Of a stretch of 31,166 nucleotides of DNA, positions 8,224 to 15,766 are shown in pieces. This stretch comes from Flavobacteriales bacterium UBA1937. Its GTDB lineage: Bacteria > Bacteroidota > Bacteroidia > Flavobacteriales > Weeksellaceae. The position numbers and the translations under genes were made by a program. Location: NCBI GenBank assembly GCA_002337005.1, contig DDFD01000059.1, forward strand, positions 1 through 31,166, written 5' to 3'. Each line of letters opens with the position of its first letter. The first letter of the stretch is position 1. The notes beneath the pieces were generated by a model that saw nothing but the letters and a program-made list of their open reading frames with translations, did not search any database and was not told the DNA's origin.

Positions 8224-9666
8224 ATGAAAAGACTGAACAAATTTTTTGTTACCTCAGCATTGGCTTTTTATGGCATTGCTTTAGCACAAGTTCCTTCAGT
8301 TCCTTCCGATATAAATTCCGATAAAAGTGCAGAAGCAGTACCTGTAGAAAAAGTAGTGCTTTCGCCCAAAGAACAAATCGAAGAAAATGTCAATAGGATG
8401 AAAAATGACCCTGTTTTGAAAACAGCAAATTGGGGTTTTGTGGTATATGACACTCAAAAAAAACAGATAATTACCGAATATAATTCAGATACACCTCTAG
8501 TACCAGCTTCTACTACCAAATTACTATCTACAGATGCTTCTATGGCGCTTCTTGGTGGTAAATTCAGATGGATTACGCAATTAGAATATTCTGGCGAAAT
8601 TACACCAGAAGGTACATTGAACGGAGATTTATTCATTATTGGTAGTGGTGATCCTTCCATCGGTTCTGGTAAAGCTGGTGCAGCTTCTACGGCAAGTATT
8701 GCAGCAGATTATTTAGACAAAATAAAGGAAGCAGGAATTAAAAAAATTACAGGAAATATTATTGTAGAAACAGCAGTTTATCAGGATGTTAGGTTAGAAC
8801 TTCCCGAAAAAATTGTTTGGATTGAGCACAATAATTATTACCTTCCTGTTGGTAATACATCTACCGTGGATCCCAAAACTGAAAAAATTGCAGTAAAAGC
8901 AAAGTCTATTTTTGACACTTCCAAAAGATATTTTTATCAATCGCCGTTTACGCACAAAATGGCGTTTACAGAAAAATTTGATGCCAATAATTTGGTAACT
9001 ATCATTCCGGCTGCACCTGCACTTCTGGGAAATACTCTTAGAACGAAACTCATTGCGAGTAAAATCCCAATTTCTGGGAAAGTAGTGACCAGAGTTACAG
9101 ACCCAAATCCAGAACCAAGAGAGTTTTTGGCTAAATATTCTTCGCCTACTATGGTAGATATTATATTTTACACTAATCAGCATTCTGATAATGCTTTGGC
9201 GGAAGCTTTGCTAAAAACGGTTGGATTTTATAAAACAGGAAATGTTTCTTTAGAATCGGGTAGAGAAACCATTGTGAGACATTTGGAAGATAAAAAATAT
9301 GATTTCGAAGGACTTACTTTAATCGACGGAAGTGGACTTTCTAGAGGAAATAAAGTAAAGCCTATTTCACAAGTGAAGTTTTTGGCAGCTGTGATGAAAG
9401 AAAAATATTATGACGATTTTCTAAAATCTCTTCCTATTGCTGGTGAAACAGGTACTTTGAGAAGAATGTTTAAAACCAGTGATAATCACGGACAAATTTT
9501 TGCCAAAACAGGAACTCTTAATGCTGTAAAATGTTTAGCAGGATACATTAAAACCAAAAGCGGAAAAATTCTTACTTTCTCTTTGTTAATCAATGGTTAT
9601 AGAGGTTCTGTTGACCAAGTAAAATCTAAAATGGAGTACATTCTAGAACCTGTGGTTAATTTGTAA
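8224..9666 (+). CDS. dacB: D-alanyl-D-alanine carboxypeptidase/endopeptidase (PBP4, DacB)
   Basis: This periplasmic class-C penicillin-binding protein trims peptidoglycan stem peptides and hydrolyses cross-links. The 480 aa begin with a signal peptide (MKRLNKFFVTSALAF, cleavage near ALAQ). The three catalytic motifs are present: SxxK as S96-T-T-K99, SxN as S321-D-N323, and KTG at 428-430. The long insert between SxxK and SxN is characteristic of PBP4 rather than PBP5. A 210-nt intergenic region precedes it and no canonical promoter box was found there. The next small membrane protein gene follows after 46 nt, so the two may be co-transcribed. Confidence 0.94.
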   Translation: MKRLNKFFVTSALAFYGIALAQVPSVPSDINSDKSAEAVPVEKVVLSPKEQIEENVNRMKNDPVLKTANWGFVVYDTQKKQIITEYNSDTPLVPASTTKLLSTDASMALLGGKFRWITQLEYSGEITPEGTLNGDLFIIGSGDPSIGSGKAGAASTASIAADYLDKIKEAGIKKITGNIIVETAVYQDVRLELPEKIVWIEHNNYYLPVGNTSTVDPKTEKIAVKAKSIFDTSKRYFYQSPFTHKMAFTEKFDANNLVTIIPAAPALLGNTLRTKLIASKIPISGKVVTRVTDPNPEPREFLAKYSSPTMVDIIFYTNQHSDNALAEALLKTVGFYKTGNVSLESGRETIVRHLEDKKYDFEGLTLIDGSGLSRGNKVKPISQVKFLAAVMKEKYYDDFLKSLPIAGETGTLRRMFKTSDNHGQIFAKTGTLNAVKCLAGYIKTKSGKILTFSLLINGYRGSVDQVKSKMEYILEPVVNL

Positions 9667-9712
9667 TAAATGCTATTTAGACAATTTTTTTTGAAATTTT
9701 TCAAATAAATAA

Positions 9713-10009
9713 ATGGAAAAAAAGTCTCCACACATATTGAATGCTTCTTCTAATCTTTTAGGATTTTGTCTCATCATTATTACTTCTCTGAAAATAGCAA
9801 AGGTAGGAAACGTTACATACATTGATGAAATAACAGGTGTTGCAAGTCTTTGCTTATCGGTTAGTTGCGTATTGTCTTTTTTAGCCATAAGAACTACAAA
9901 TTCTGTATTAGAGGATAAGTATGAGAAAATTGCCGATTATTTATTTTTGTTGGCTTTGCTTTGTATTTCTGCAACAGTAATTTTGGTAAGTTTGAATTTT
10001 ATGAAATGA
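9713..10009 (+). CDS. Small membrane protein of unknown function, three predicted TM segments
   Basis: The 98-aa product has hydrophobic segments at about residues 12-30, 40-59 and 74-94, with charged linkers between them. No enzymatic motif is visible. It starts MEKKSPHILNASSNLLG and has no cleavable signal peptide. The reading frame, ATG and length look real, and similar short proteins are familiar from Bacteroidota, but I cannot name a function. It lies 46 nt behind dacB and 90 nt before kbl, which has its own promoter. A short palindrome (TTGAAA/TTTCAA, 9691-9704) lies between dacB and this gene. Confidence 0.7.
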   Translation: MEKKSPHILNASSNLLGFCLIIITSLKIAKVGNVTYIDEITGVASLCLSVSCVLSFLAIRTTNSVLEDKYEKIADYLFLLALLCISATVILVSLNFMK

Positions 10010-10049
10010 TAATCTCTAAATTTGGTGTTTTTCAATATAAAGCTTTTAA

Positions 10050-10077
10050 TTGATGAAGCCTTTTTTTATTACATTTG
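10050..10077 (+). promoter_or_regulatory. Promoter of kbl
   Basis: TTG (10050-10052), 17 bp, TACATTTG (10070-10077): an exact -7 box with an acceptably spaced -33. It lies inside the N-terminal extension of the open frame and so supports the ATG at 10100. Confidence 0.65.
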
Positions 10078-10099
10078 TGAAAATCAAAAAATCTCAAAA

Positions 10100-11296
10100 A
10101 TGATTTCAGAAAAATACCTAAAACATTTACAAAACGAACTTACAAACATAGAAAATGATGGTCTTTACAAACGCGAAAGAATCATTACTTCTCAGCAATC
10201 TGCCGAAATTGTAGCCAATGGAAAGACGCTTTTAAATTTCTGTGCTAATAATTATTTAGGACTTTCTAATCATCCAGAAGTGATGAAGGCTTCACAAGAT
10301 ATGATTGAAAGTCACGGTTACGGTATGTCTTCGGTGCGTTTTATTTGTGGAACTCAAGATATTCACAAAGAGTTAGAAACCAAGATTTCAGAATTTTTAG
10401 GAACAGAAGATACCATTTTATACGCAGCAGCTTTTGATGCTAATGGTGGCGTTTTCGAACCTCTTTTTACAGAAGAAGATTGTATTATTTCAGATGAACT
10501 CAATCATGCTTCTATTATAGACGGAGTTCGTCTTTGTAAAGCAGCAAGATACAGATATAAAAACAACAATATGCAAGATTTGGAGGCTCAGTTAATAGAA
10601 GCTTCTAAACAAAATCATCGTTTCAAAATCATCGTTACAGATGGTGTTTTTTCTATGGACGGAATTGTTGCTGACTTAAAAGGCGTTTGTGATTTAGCTG
10701 AAAAATATGATGCCTTGGTCATGGTAGATGATTCTCACGCAACAGGTTTTATCGGGAAAACAGGTCGTGGAACACACGAAGCTAATGAAGTAATTGGAAG
10801 AGTAGATATTATTACTTCTACTTTAGGAAAAGCTCTTGGTGGCGCTCTTGGTGGTTTTACTTCGGGTAAAAAAGAGATTATTGATTTATTGAGACAGCGT
10901 TCTAGACCATATTTATTCTCTAATTCTCTGGCTCCAGGTATTGTAGGTGCAGCTTTGAAGGTTCTGGATATGCTTTCTAAAGATACTTCTCTTCGTGATA
11001 AAGTAATGGAAAATGCAGATTATTTCCGTACTGAAATGAAGGCTAAGGGTTTTGATATTCCTGATGGAGATGCTGCCATTGTTCCTGTGATGTTATACGA
11101 TGCGAAATTGGCACAGATTTTTGCAGAAAAAATGATGGAAAACGGAGTGTATGTTATCGGTTTCTTCTATCCAGTAGTTCCGAAAGGTAAAGCGAGAATT
11201 AGAGTTCAACTTTCTGCTGGTCATTCTAGAGAACATCTTGACAAAGCGATTGCAGCTTTTGAAAAAGTAGGAAAAGAATTGGGAGTTATTTCTTAA
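10100..11296 (+). CDS. kbl: Glycine C-acetyltransferase (2-amino-3-ketobutyrate CoA ligase)
   Basis: This PLP enzyme of the alpha-oxoamine synthase family interconverts 2-amino-3-ketobutyrate plus CoA and glycine plus acetyl-CoA, in threonine breakdown. The 398 aa from the ATG at 10100 match the family length. Visible signatures are NFCANNYLGLSNHPEV, SVRFICGTQ, DELNHASIIDG, MVDDSHATGF (PLP-binding Asp) and TSTLGKALGG with the Schiff-base Lys at 244. The frame opens 78 nt earlier but contains the promoter box there. No threonine dehydrogenase gene is adjacent. Related KAPA or serine palmitoyltransferase activity is possible, but the ANNYLG and ATGF contexts favour Kbl. Confidence 0.93.
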   Translation: MISEKYLKHLQNELTNIENDGLYKRERIITSQQSAEIVANGKTLLNFCANNYLGLSNHPEVMKASQDMIESHGYGMSSVRFICGTQDIHKELETKISEFLGTEDTILYAAAFDANGGVFEPLFTEEDCIISDELNHASIIDGVRLCKAARYRYKNNNMQDLEAQLIEASKQNHRFKIIVTDGVFSMDGIVADLKGVCDLAEKYDALVMVDDSHATGFIGKTGRGTHEANEVIGRVDIITSTLGKALGGALGGFTSGKKEIIDLLRQRSRPYLFSNSLAPGIVGAALKVLDMLSKDTSLRDKVMENADYFRTEMKAKGFDIPDGDAAIVPVMLYDAKLAQIFAEKMMENGVYVIGFFYPVVPKGKARIRVQLSAGHSREHLDKAIAAFEKVGKELGVIS

Positions 11297-11383
11297 AAAT
11301 ATAGATTATTTTAGGAAGTTGCGGAGCAACGAACGATATGTAAGCATTAGAATTTATTCTGATGCAAAATGTGAAAATCAATA

Positions 11384-11410
11384 AAAGCGGACGAAAAGTT
11401 CGCTTTTTTT
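11384..11410 (+). terminator. Rho-independent terminator downstream of kbl
   Basis: The hairpin AAAGCGGAC / GTTCGCTTT (one mismatch, 5-nt loop) is followed by seven T. A separate small hairpin GTTGC/GCAAC (11318-11330) lies just after the kbl stop. A perfect 8-bp stem AATAGGAT/ATCCTATT (11451-11470) without a T run lies between this terminator and the convergent HAD gene. Confidence 0.8.
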
Positions 11411-11526
11411 ATTACTGTATTTTTAGTCCCAAGAGGACGATTTAATAAAGAATAGGATGCTGATCCTATTAATTAGAAATGTTTAAAAAGAATTAGAGTG
11501 TAATCTGGTTTAATGAGTTTCATTTT

Positions 11527-12186
11527 TTAAACCAAAACAATATCCAATAATTCTTCAGCTTTATGAATTATATATTTAGGATGATAAGCTTTTAGTTCTT
11601 CTTCCGAACGAAATCCCCAAGTTACACCTACCGCTTCTAAACCCGCATTTTTTGCAGTCTGCATATCTACAGAAGTGTCTCCTACATAGATTGCTTCACT
11701 TTTGTTGTCAATTTTACAAAATTCTAAAATATCAAAAACAATAGCAGGATCTGGTTTTGGTAAGTAGCATTCTCTATGCCCAAAAACAACATCAAATTCA
11801 ATTTCAGGGAAATAATTGTCCATTACTTCTATGGCTGCCTGATGGTATTTATTGGTTGCAACAGCCAGTTTTATTCCGTTTTGTTTCAGAGTTTGTAAAG
11901 TATTTAAAATTCCAAAATAAGGAGCCGTAAAATCACTGTTGTGAATATCATAGTAAGGCAAAAACAAGGCTCTCATTTTTTTTATATTTTCTTGGTTACG
12001 CTCAGTTTCAGGAAGCGTACGTTCAAACAAAATATCAATTCCGTTTCCTACAAAAATTTTATAAGCTTCTTCAGGATGCGTAGGAAAACCTAATTGCTCT
12101 AACGCTTGGTTGGTTGCCATTGCCAAGTCTGTAATCGTGTTAAGTAAAGTACCGTCTAAATCAAAAATTACCAATTTTTTCGCCAT
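11527..12186 (-). CDS. HAD-superfamily phosphatase, phosphoglycolate-phosphatase-like
   Basis: This is a cytoplasmic HAD hydrolase of 219 aa. Motif I is FDLDGTLL (nucleophile D9, acid D11), motif II lies in LAVATNK (T in a hydrophobic strand), the motif III Lys is in LPKPDPAIV, and motif IV is YVGDTSVDMQTAKNAG. A helical cap sits between motifs I and II, the arrangement of Gph/PGP-like enzymes. The true substrate (phosphoglycolate, pyrophosphate or another small phosphate ester) cannot be decided. An exact TATCTTTG promoter box lies upstream at 12209-12216. It is convergent with kbl. Confidence 0.88.
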   Translation of the reverse strand: MAKKLVIFDLDGTLLNTITDLAMATNQALEQLGFPTHPEEAYKIFVGNGIDILFERTLPETERNQENIKKMRALFLPYYDIHNSDFTAPYFGILNTLQTLKQNGIKLAVATNKYHQAAIEVMDNYFPEIEFDVVFGHRECYLPKPDPAIVFDILEFCKIDNKSEAIYVGDTSVDMQTAKNAGLEAVGVTWGFRSEEELKAYHPKYIIHKAEELLDIVLV

Positions 12187-12208
12187 CTTCTTGCATTATT
12201 TTCTACTA

Positions 12209-12216
12209 CAAAGATA
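12209..12216 (-). promoter_or_regulatory. -7 box for the HAD phosphatase gene
   Basis: TATCTTTG on the minus strand matches TAnnTTTG exactly, about 22 nt before the ATG. No TTG occurs at the usual -33 distance. The octamer is identical to the one inside the CRISPR repeats. Confidence 0.5.
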
Positions 12217-12293
12217 AGGATTGTGTAGATGAATATTTAGTCTTAATTATTCTAATTTATGTAGTTTTTTACTGATTTTCTTCAATGTTTTTC

Positions 12294-12323
12294 TTGAAAA
12301 TTCTAACAAATTTTTTACTTTTA
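12294..12323 (+). promoter_or_regulatory. Promoter of the MORN-type lipoprotein gene
   Basis: TTG (12294-12296), 19 bp, TACTTTTA (12316-12323), which is one base off TAnnTTTG. It lies 15 nt before the ATG at 12339. Confidence 0.45.
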
Positions 12324-12338
12324 GTGAAAATTTAGCCA

Positions 12339-12779
12339 ATGAAAGTTCAATATACTGTTTTCATATTACTGTTACTTATTTCTTGCACTGCTAAAATTGT
12401 GAAAATAAATCAATACACCAAAGATGATAATGGTGTAAGACAACGAAACGGCATTTGGGAAGAAAAATATACTTCTGATATTGGAGAATTAATCGGGAAA
12501 GGAAAATATAAAAACGGACAAAAAGTTGGACTTTGGGTAACCAAATATCATGACAAAATCTATCAAAAAGAAAAATTCAAAAAGAATATTTCTAAAGTGA
12601 AAATCTATCATCAAAATGGTGTTTTAAGAGAAAAAGGACAAACTAAAACAGATGAGAATGATACACAAATGCATTGGTTTTATAATGGACCTTGGAAAAT
12701 TTACGATGAAAATGGCAAACATATTTACACCAAGATTTACAAGCAAGGAACTCCACTTGATAGTATTCCTGCCAATTAA
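12339..12779 (+). CDS. Lipoprotein with MORN/YwqK-type repeats
   Basis: The 146-aa product has an N-terminal lipoprotein signal (hydrophobic stretch then LLISC; Cys16 would be lipidated). The mature part has repeating G-x-W/Y units: RNGIWEEKY, GKGKYKNGQKVGLWVTKY, HQNGVLREKGQ and YNGPWKIYDENGK. This is the pattern of MORN-like beta-hairpin repeats in the YwqK family, often labelled antitoxin-like although no toxin is adjacent here. A membrane-anchored periplasmic or surface role is likely; the function is unknown. Its stop overlaps the stop of the convergent gene by 4 nt. Confidence 0.8.
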   Translation: MKVQYTVFILLLLISCTAKIVKINQYTKDDNGVRQRNGIWEEKYTSDIGELIGKGKYKNGQKVGLWVTKYHDKIYQKEKFKKNISKVKIYHQNGVLREKGQTKTDENDTQMHWFYNGPWKIYDENGKHIYTKIYKQGTPLDSIPAN

Positions 12780-13246
12780 TCTTTCACACTGCTTTTTTTA
12801 GGATTTAATGGTTTTTCTTTGGTGATTACAATTCCGCTAAGGTAGTTTCGGTCTTGGTAAATCCAAACACTTACATATTTTAACTTAGGGTTTTTCTCTG
12901 TCTTTGCATTGAATACAAACAATTCATAAGGATCTGTATTTTCTGAGTATTTATTGAGATAAGCAGAATCAAAACCTAAAAGTTCTATTTTGCCGAGTTC
13001 TTCCGTGTTTTTCTGACAATTTTTTTCTAAGGTTTTATCGAAAAACATTTCTAATCTTTTACTTAGATTATAATTTTCGAATTTGGAGTAGTTTTTGTCT
13101 TCACATTTTTTTAGAAAATCAAGAATAAAATTCTTGGCAACGGTTTGTCTTTCTGTATTGATGTTTTTCTCGGAAATTTTCTTGTAATAACTTTGAGCAT
13201 TAAGAAACGAACTTAAAAATAAAATGATAAAGAAGAAGTTTTTCAT
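12776..13246 (-). CDS. Exported protein of unknown function
   Basis: The 156-aa product begins with a clear signal peptide (MKNFFFIILFLSSF, cleavage near LNAQ). The mature region is Lys/Asn-rich with a mixed alpha/beta look: an N-terminal helical part (about 30-90), then YVSVWIYQDRNYLSGIVIT, probably a two-stranded hairpin. I do not recognise a family. A canonical promoter lies directly upstream (13270-13299), supporting expression. Its stop codon overlaps the lipoprotein stop tail to tail (12776-12779), leaving no room for a terminator between them. Confidence 0.75.
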   Translation of the reverse strand: MKNFFFIILFLSSFLNAQSYYKKISEKNINTERQTVAKNFILDFLKKCEDKNYSKFENYNLSKRLEMFFDKTLEKNCQKNTEELGKIELLGFDSAYLNKYSENTDPYELFVFNAKTEKNPKLKYVSVWIYQDRNYLSGIVITKEKPLNPKKSSVKD

Positions 13247-13263
13247 TGGTTTTAATTTTTTGA

Positions 13264-13296
13264 TTGAATCAAATATACAAATTTTCCCTATTTTCG
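13264..13296 (+). promoter_or_regulatory. Promoter of the DUF4268 gene
   Basis: TTG (13264-13266), 22 bp, TATTTTCG (13289-13296, one base off TAnnTTTG). It lies within the extended open frame and so supports the ATG at 13317. It is interleaved with the divergent promoter on the other strand. Confidence 0.45.
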
Positions 13297-13299
13297 CAA
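13270..13299 (-). promoter_or_regulatory. Promoter of the 156-aa exported protein gene
   Basis: The minus strand reads TTG (13299-13297), 19 bp, TATATTTG (13277-13270), an exact consensus with ideal spacing, 23 nt before the ATG. It overlaps the divergent promoter at 13264-13296. Confidence 0.7.
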
Positions 13300-13316
13300 T
13301 CTATCGTTTATCAATT

Positions 13317-13748
13317 ATGTTCAGCAAAGAAGAAGCGGCAAAAATAAAAAAAGAATTTTGGACAAGTTTCGGGAAATCCTTCCCTAGAAAATGGATTTTG
13401 TATGATACCAAAATCAAAGATTTTGCCTTCAAGTTCTATTGTGATAACAAAAAGGCGGAAGTTTCTCTAGATATTGAAATCAAAGACGAAATCTTCCGAA
13501 ATGCTTACTATGAAAAGCTTTGGTCTTTAGAAAGTATTTTAGAAGAAGAACTAAAATGTGACGTTTACAAAGACGAGTTTTACACTTTAGAAAACGGAAA
13601 AATTATTTCAAGATTTTGGGTAGAGAAACACGATGTTTCGATATTCAATAAAAATACATGGCAAGAAATTTTTGCGTTTTTTGTAGAAAAAATGTCTGCC
13701 TTCGAACTAGTTTATTGGGAATATGAGGATTTTATAAAAGATGTTTAA
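13317..13748 (+). CDS. DUF4268 domain protein
   Basis: The 143-aa cytoplasmic protein starts MFSKEEAAKIKKEFWTSFG and continues KSFPRKWILYDTKIKDFAFKFY, the pattern of the DUF4268 family, often found in Bacteroidota as a stand-alone protein and elsewhere near restriction-like nucleases. The acidic/aromatic C-terminus (ELVYWEYEDFIKDV) is also visible. No catalytic PD-(D/E)XK core is evident to me, and the function is unknown. The frame is open from 13224, but the added residues overlap the promoter region and the neighbouring gene's start, so 13317 is chosen. A repeat-rich region follows the stop codon immediately. Confidence 0.8.
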   Translation: MFSKEEAAKIKKEFWTSFGKSFPRKWILYDTKIKDFAFKFYCDNKKAEVSLDIEIKDEIFRNAYYEKLWSLESILEEELKCDVYKDEFYTLENGKIISRFWVEKHDVSIFNKNTWQEIFAFFVEKMSAFELVYWEYEDFIKDV

Positions 13749-14080
13749 GTCGTAAAGTTGTAAATCTGTAAAATCGTAAAATTGCAAAATTGCAAAATTG
13801 CAAAAAAACAGAAGTCATAAGATAACTTCATATCTGCAAATTCTAAATTAAAAAGGTTTTTTCAGCTGTTTTTTTACTCTCGCAGATTGAGCTGATACAG
13901 AAGATGAATGGATGCTGAATTTTATATCTGCAACATCTGCTTAATCAGCGAGAGATTAAAGTTTTCCGATATGTAATTAAGTTGTGAACTCTAAAAAAAC
14001 GACTTCACGATTTTACAGTTTTACAACTTTATAACTTTACTATTCAATGATTTAACGACTTTACAAATCATCGATTTTAC
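13749..14080. repeat. Composite palindromic interspersed repeat between convergent genes
   Basis: This 330-nt non-coding stretch folds back on itself. The outer arms consist of degenerate GTAAARTYG-type units: about 13749-13806 in one orientation and 14000-14080 in the other, with a near-perfect inverted match of about 28 nt (TAAAGTTGTAAA-x-CTGTAAAATCGT on the left, its complement at about 14000-14028). An inner inverted repeat CTCTCGCAGATTGAG (13877-13891) pairs with CTTAATCAGCGAGAG (13940-13954), with two mismatches in 15. It resembles REP/MITE-like intergenic elements of Flavobacteriia; no ORF or transposase is present. Confidence 0.7.
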
Positions 14081-14088
14081 AAAAAAAA

Positions 14089-15765
14089 TTACCCAAATTT
14101 CCTTTTTCTCAACCAAAAGAAAACTCCGCCCAAAATTCCTAAAATAGCAAGAGGAGTTAGTAAATTAAACCATTGCCAGTTGGTTTTTTCTTCGCCTATT
14201 CTTCGTCTGTCTAGCAATCTAGATTCTATGTTTCTGTTTCTTAAATCAATGAGATTGCTATCGTCTAACAGCCAATCTAGGCAATTTCTTAGAAATTGTG
14301 CATTGCCATATTGTTGCTGAGTAAGGATATCTGCACCCAAAGGTAGTGGTTGTCCTTTCATGGTTTGATTTCTACCAATGTCACCATCTGCTATTACAAT
14401 CATTTTGTTATCAGCAGAAGCAGCTCGGAAATCTGGAACTGAATTTCTCTCGCTTCTTGTAGCATAAGCAGACCCAAATTTTCCTTCTAAACTTACCGCA
14501 AAAATCTTAGGAGTACTCGGTTTTTCCATCATGGTAAGACTGTCTAGATTTGCCATTTCAGAGAGTTCTACGTAATTAGGAACCGCCTTGAGTGTAGTTC
14601 TAGAACTTGACTCAAAGAGTACATTGGTTTTAATGTTTTTTCTTCCTAAAGTGTCTATAGAGGTAGGAAATTCAAATTTTACAGGATTAATATTTCTAGA
14701 AATAGGATTTTTATTTTCGTTGATTCCGATAGGGTAGTAAGGCCATATCAAACTCTTGTAAATAGGATTTCCCGAAACTTCACCAGCTTCTACTCTTATC
14801 AAAGCAGATTTTTGAAAATCTTTAACCAAAGGTGCATTAATTCTCACCCCATAATTAAAGAAAAAATCAGTCATATTAATGTCTATAGGATACGCCATCA
14901 ATTTTCTTTTGGTCATCAAGGTATCCATTTCTGCATTTACAGCATCAATCATCCAAAGGGTTTTTCCGCCGTTCATAATGTATTGGTCTAGCACTACTTT
15001 TTCTTCATCAGAAAAAGGTTTTCTAGGTTTAGCAATCACCAATGCTTGCATCTGTTTCAAACGTGGAAGATCATTAATAGTCAATGATTTTTTATTTTCT
15101 GGGATAAATGGTCCTGCATTGTAACTCTCTAAAGTCATATCCATAAAACCTCTGAATTCATCGGGTCTCAATTCATCTTGATTCACTAAAACGCCTACAT
15201 TTTTTCTTTCTTCGGCAATGATGGATTTGATGTTAGACGCGAAATTGTATTCTAAATTTTCGGCAGATTTATTCAGTTGTTCGGTAAGGTCTATGTTTGC
15301 CTGATTAATTACCAACGGAATAGAAGTGCCATATTTTTTGAACTTAAACGTAGCGTACGGAAAAAGAATAACTTTTGTTTCTTTTCCGTCTTTGGTGTAA
15401 GGCAACATAGATGGTTGCATTCCCATTGCCATTAATGTATCTTGAGACATTTTGGTAGCAATTGGGTCTATAAATTTATAATCTATTTTGGGATTTACTT
15501 TTCGGAATTCTTCTAGCAAGAATTTGGTTTCGTTTTGTAATTGCTTAAAATTAGCTGGGAAATCTCCTTCCAGATAAACATCTATGGTTAGCGGTTCTTT
15601 CACCGATTTTAGAGTAGCAATTGTAGCATCAGAAAGAGTGTATCTTTTTTCTGCGGTTAAGTCAAAACGATGAGCAAACACCCCGAAAATGCCTAATAAC
15701 AAGATAATGGCTAATCCTATAAATATGATATTTTTTTTATTACGTGATTTCAAATTTTTATACAT
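14089..15765 (-). CDS. gldG: Gliding-motility ABC transporter accessory protein GldG
   Basis: This 558-aa membrane-anchored protein is the extracytoplasmic component of the GldA-GldF-GldG ABC transporter, needed for gliding in Flavobacterium. It shows an N-terminal TM helix (about 13-31), a large ABC-transporter-associated domain starting at FDLTAEKRYTLSDATIATLKS (the DUF4350/GldG-type hallmark), a glutamine-amidotransferase-like fold region (ALVIAKPRKPFSDEEKVVLDQYIMNGG), and a C-terminal TM helix (about 535-553) ending in a basic tail. The start follows the stop of the transglutaminase-like gene by one base, so translation is coupled. In the usual order it directly follows gldF; here one gene separates them. 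Confidence 0.93.
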   Translation of the reverse strand: MYKNLKSRNKKNIIFIGLAIILLLGIFGVFAHRFDLTAEKRYTLSDATIATLKSVKEPLTIDVYLEGDFPANFKQLQNETKFLLEEFRKVNPKIDYKFIDPIATKMSQDTLMAMGMQPSMLPYTKDGKETKVILFPYATFKFKKYGTSIPLVINQANIDLTEQLNKSAENLEYNFASNIKSIIAEERKNVGVLVNQDELRPDEFRGFMDMTLESYNAGPFIPENKKSLTINDLPRLKQMQALVIAKPRKPFSDEEKVVLDQYIMNGGKTLWMIDAVNAEMDTLMTKRKLMAYPIDINMTDFFFNYGVRINAPLVKDFQKSALIRVEAGEVSGNPIYKSLIWPYYPIGINENKNPISRNINPVKFEFPTSIDTLGRKNIKTNVLFESSSRTTLKAVPNYVELSEMANLDSLTMMEKPSTPKIFAVSLEGKFGSAYATRSERNSVPDFRAASADNKMIVIADGDIGRNQTMKGQPLPLGADILTQQQYGNAQFLRNCLDWLLDDSNLIDLRNRNIESRLLDRRRIGEEKTNWQWFNLLTPLAILGILGGVFFWLRKRKFG

Positions 15766-15766
15766 T

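Noticed and set aside
8794..9183. Minus-strand frame of 129 codons inside dacB
   Set aside because: Fully antisense to a well-supported gene, Cys/Arg/Phe-rich shadow translation.
11451..11470. Perfect 8-bp stem AATAGGAT/ATCCTATT between kbl and the HAD gene
   Set aside because: No T tract on either side, so not called as a terminator; kept only as a remark.
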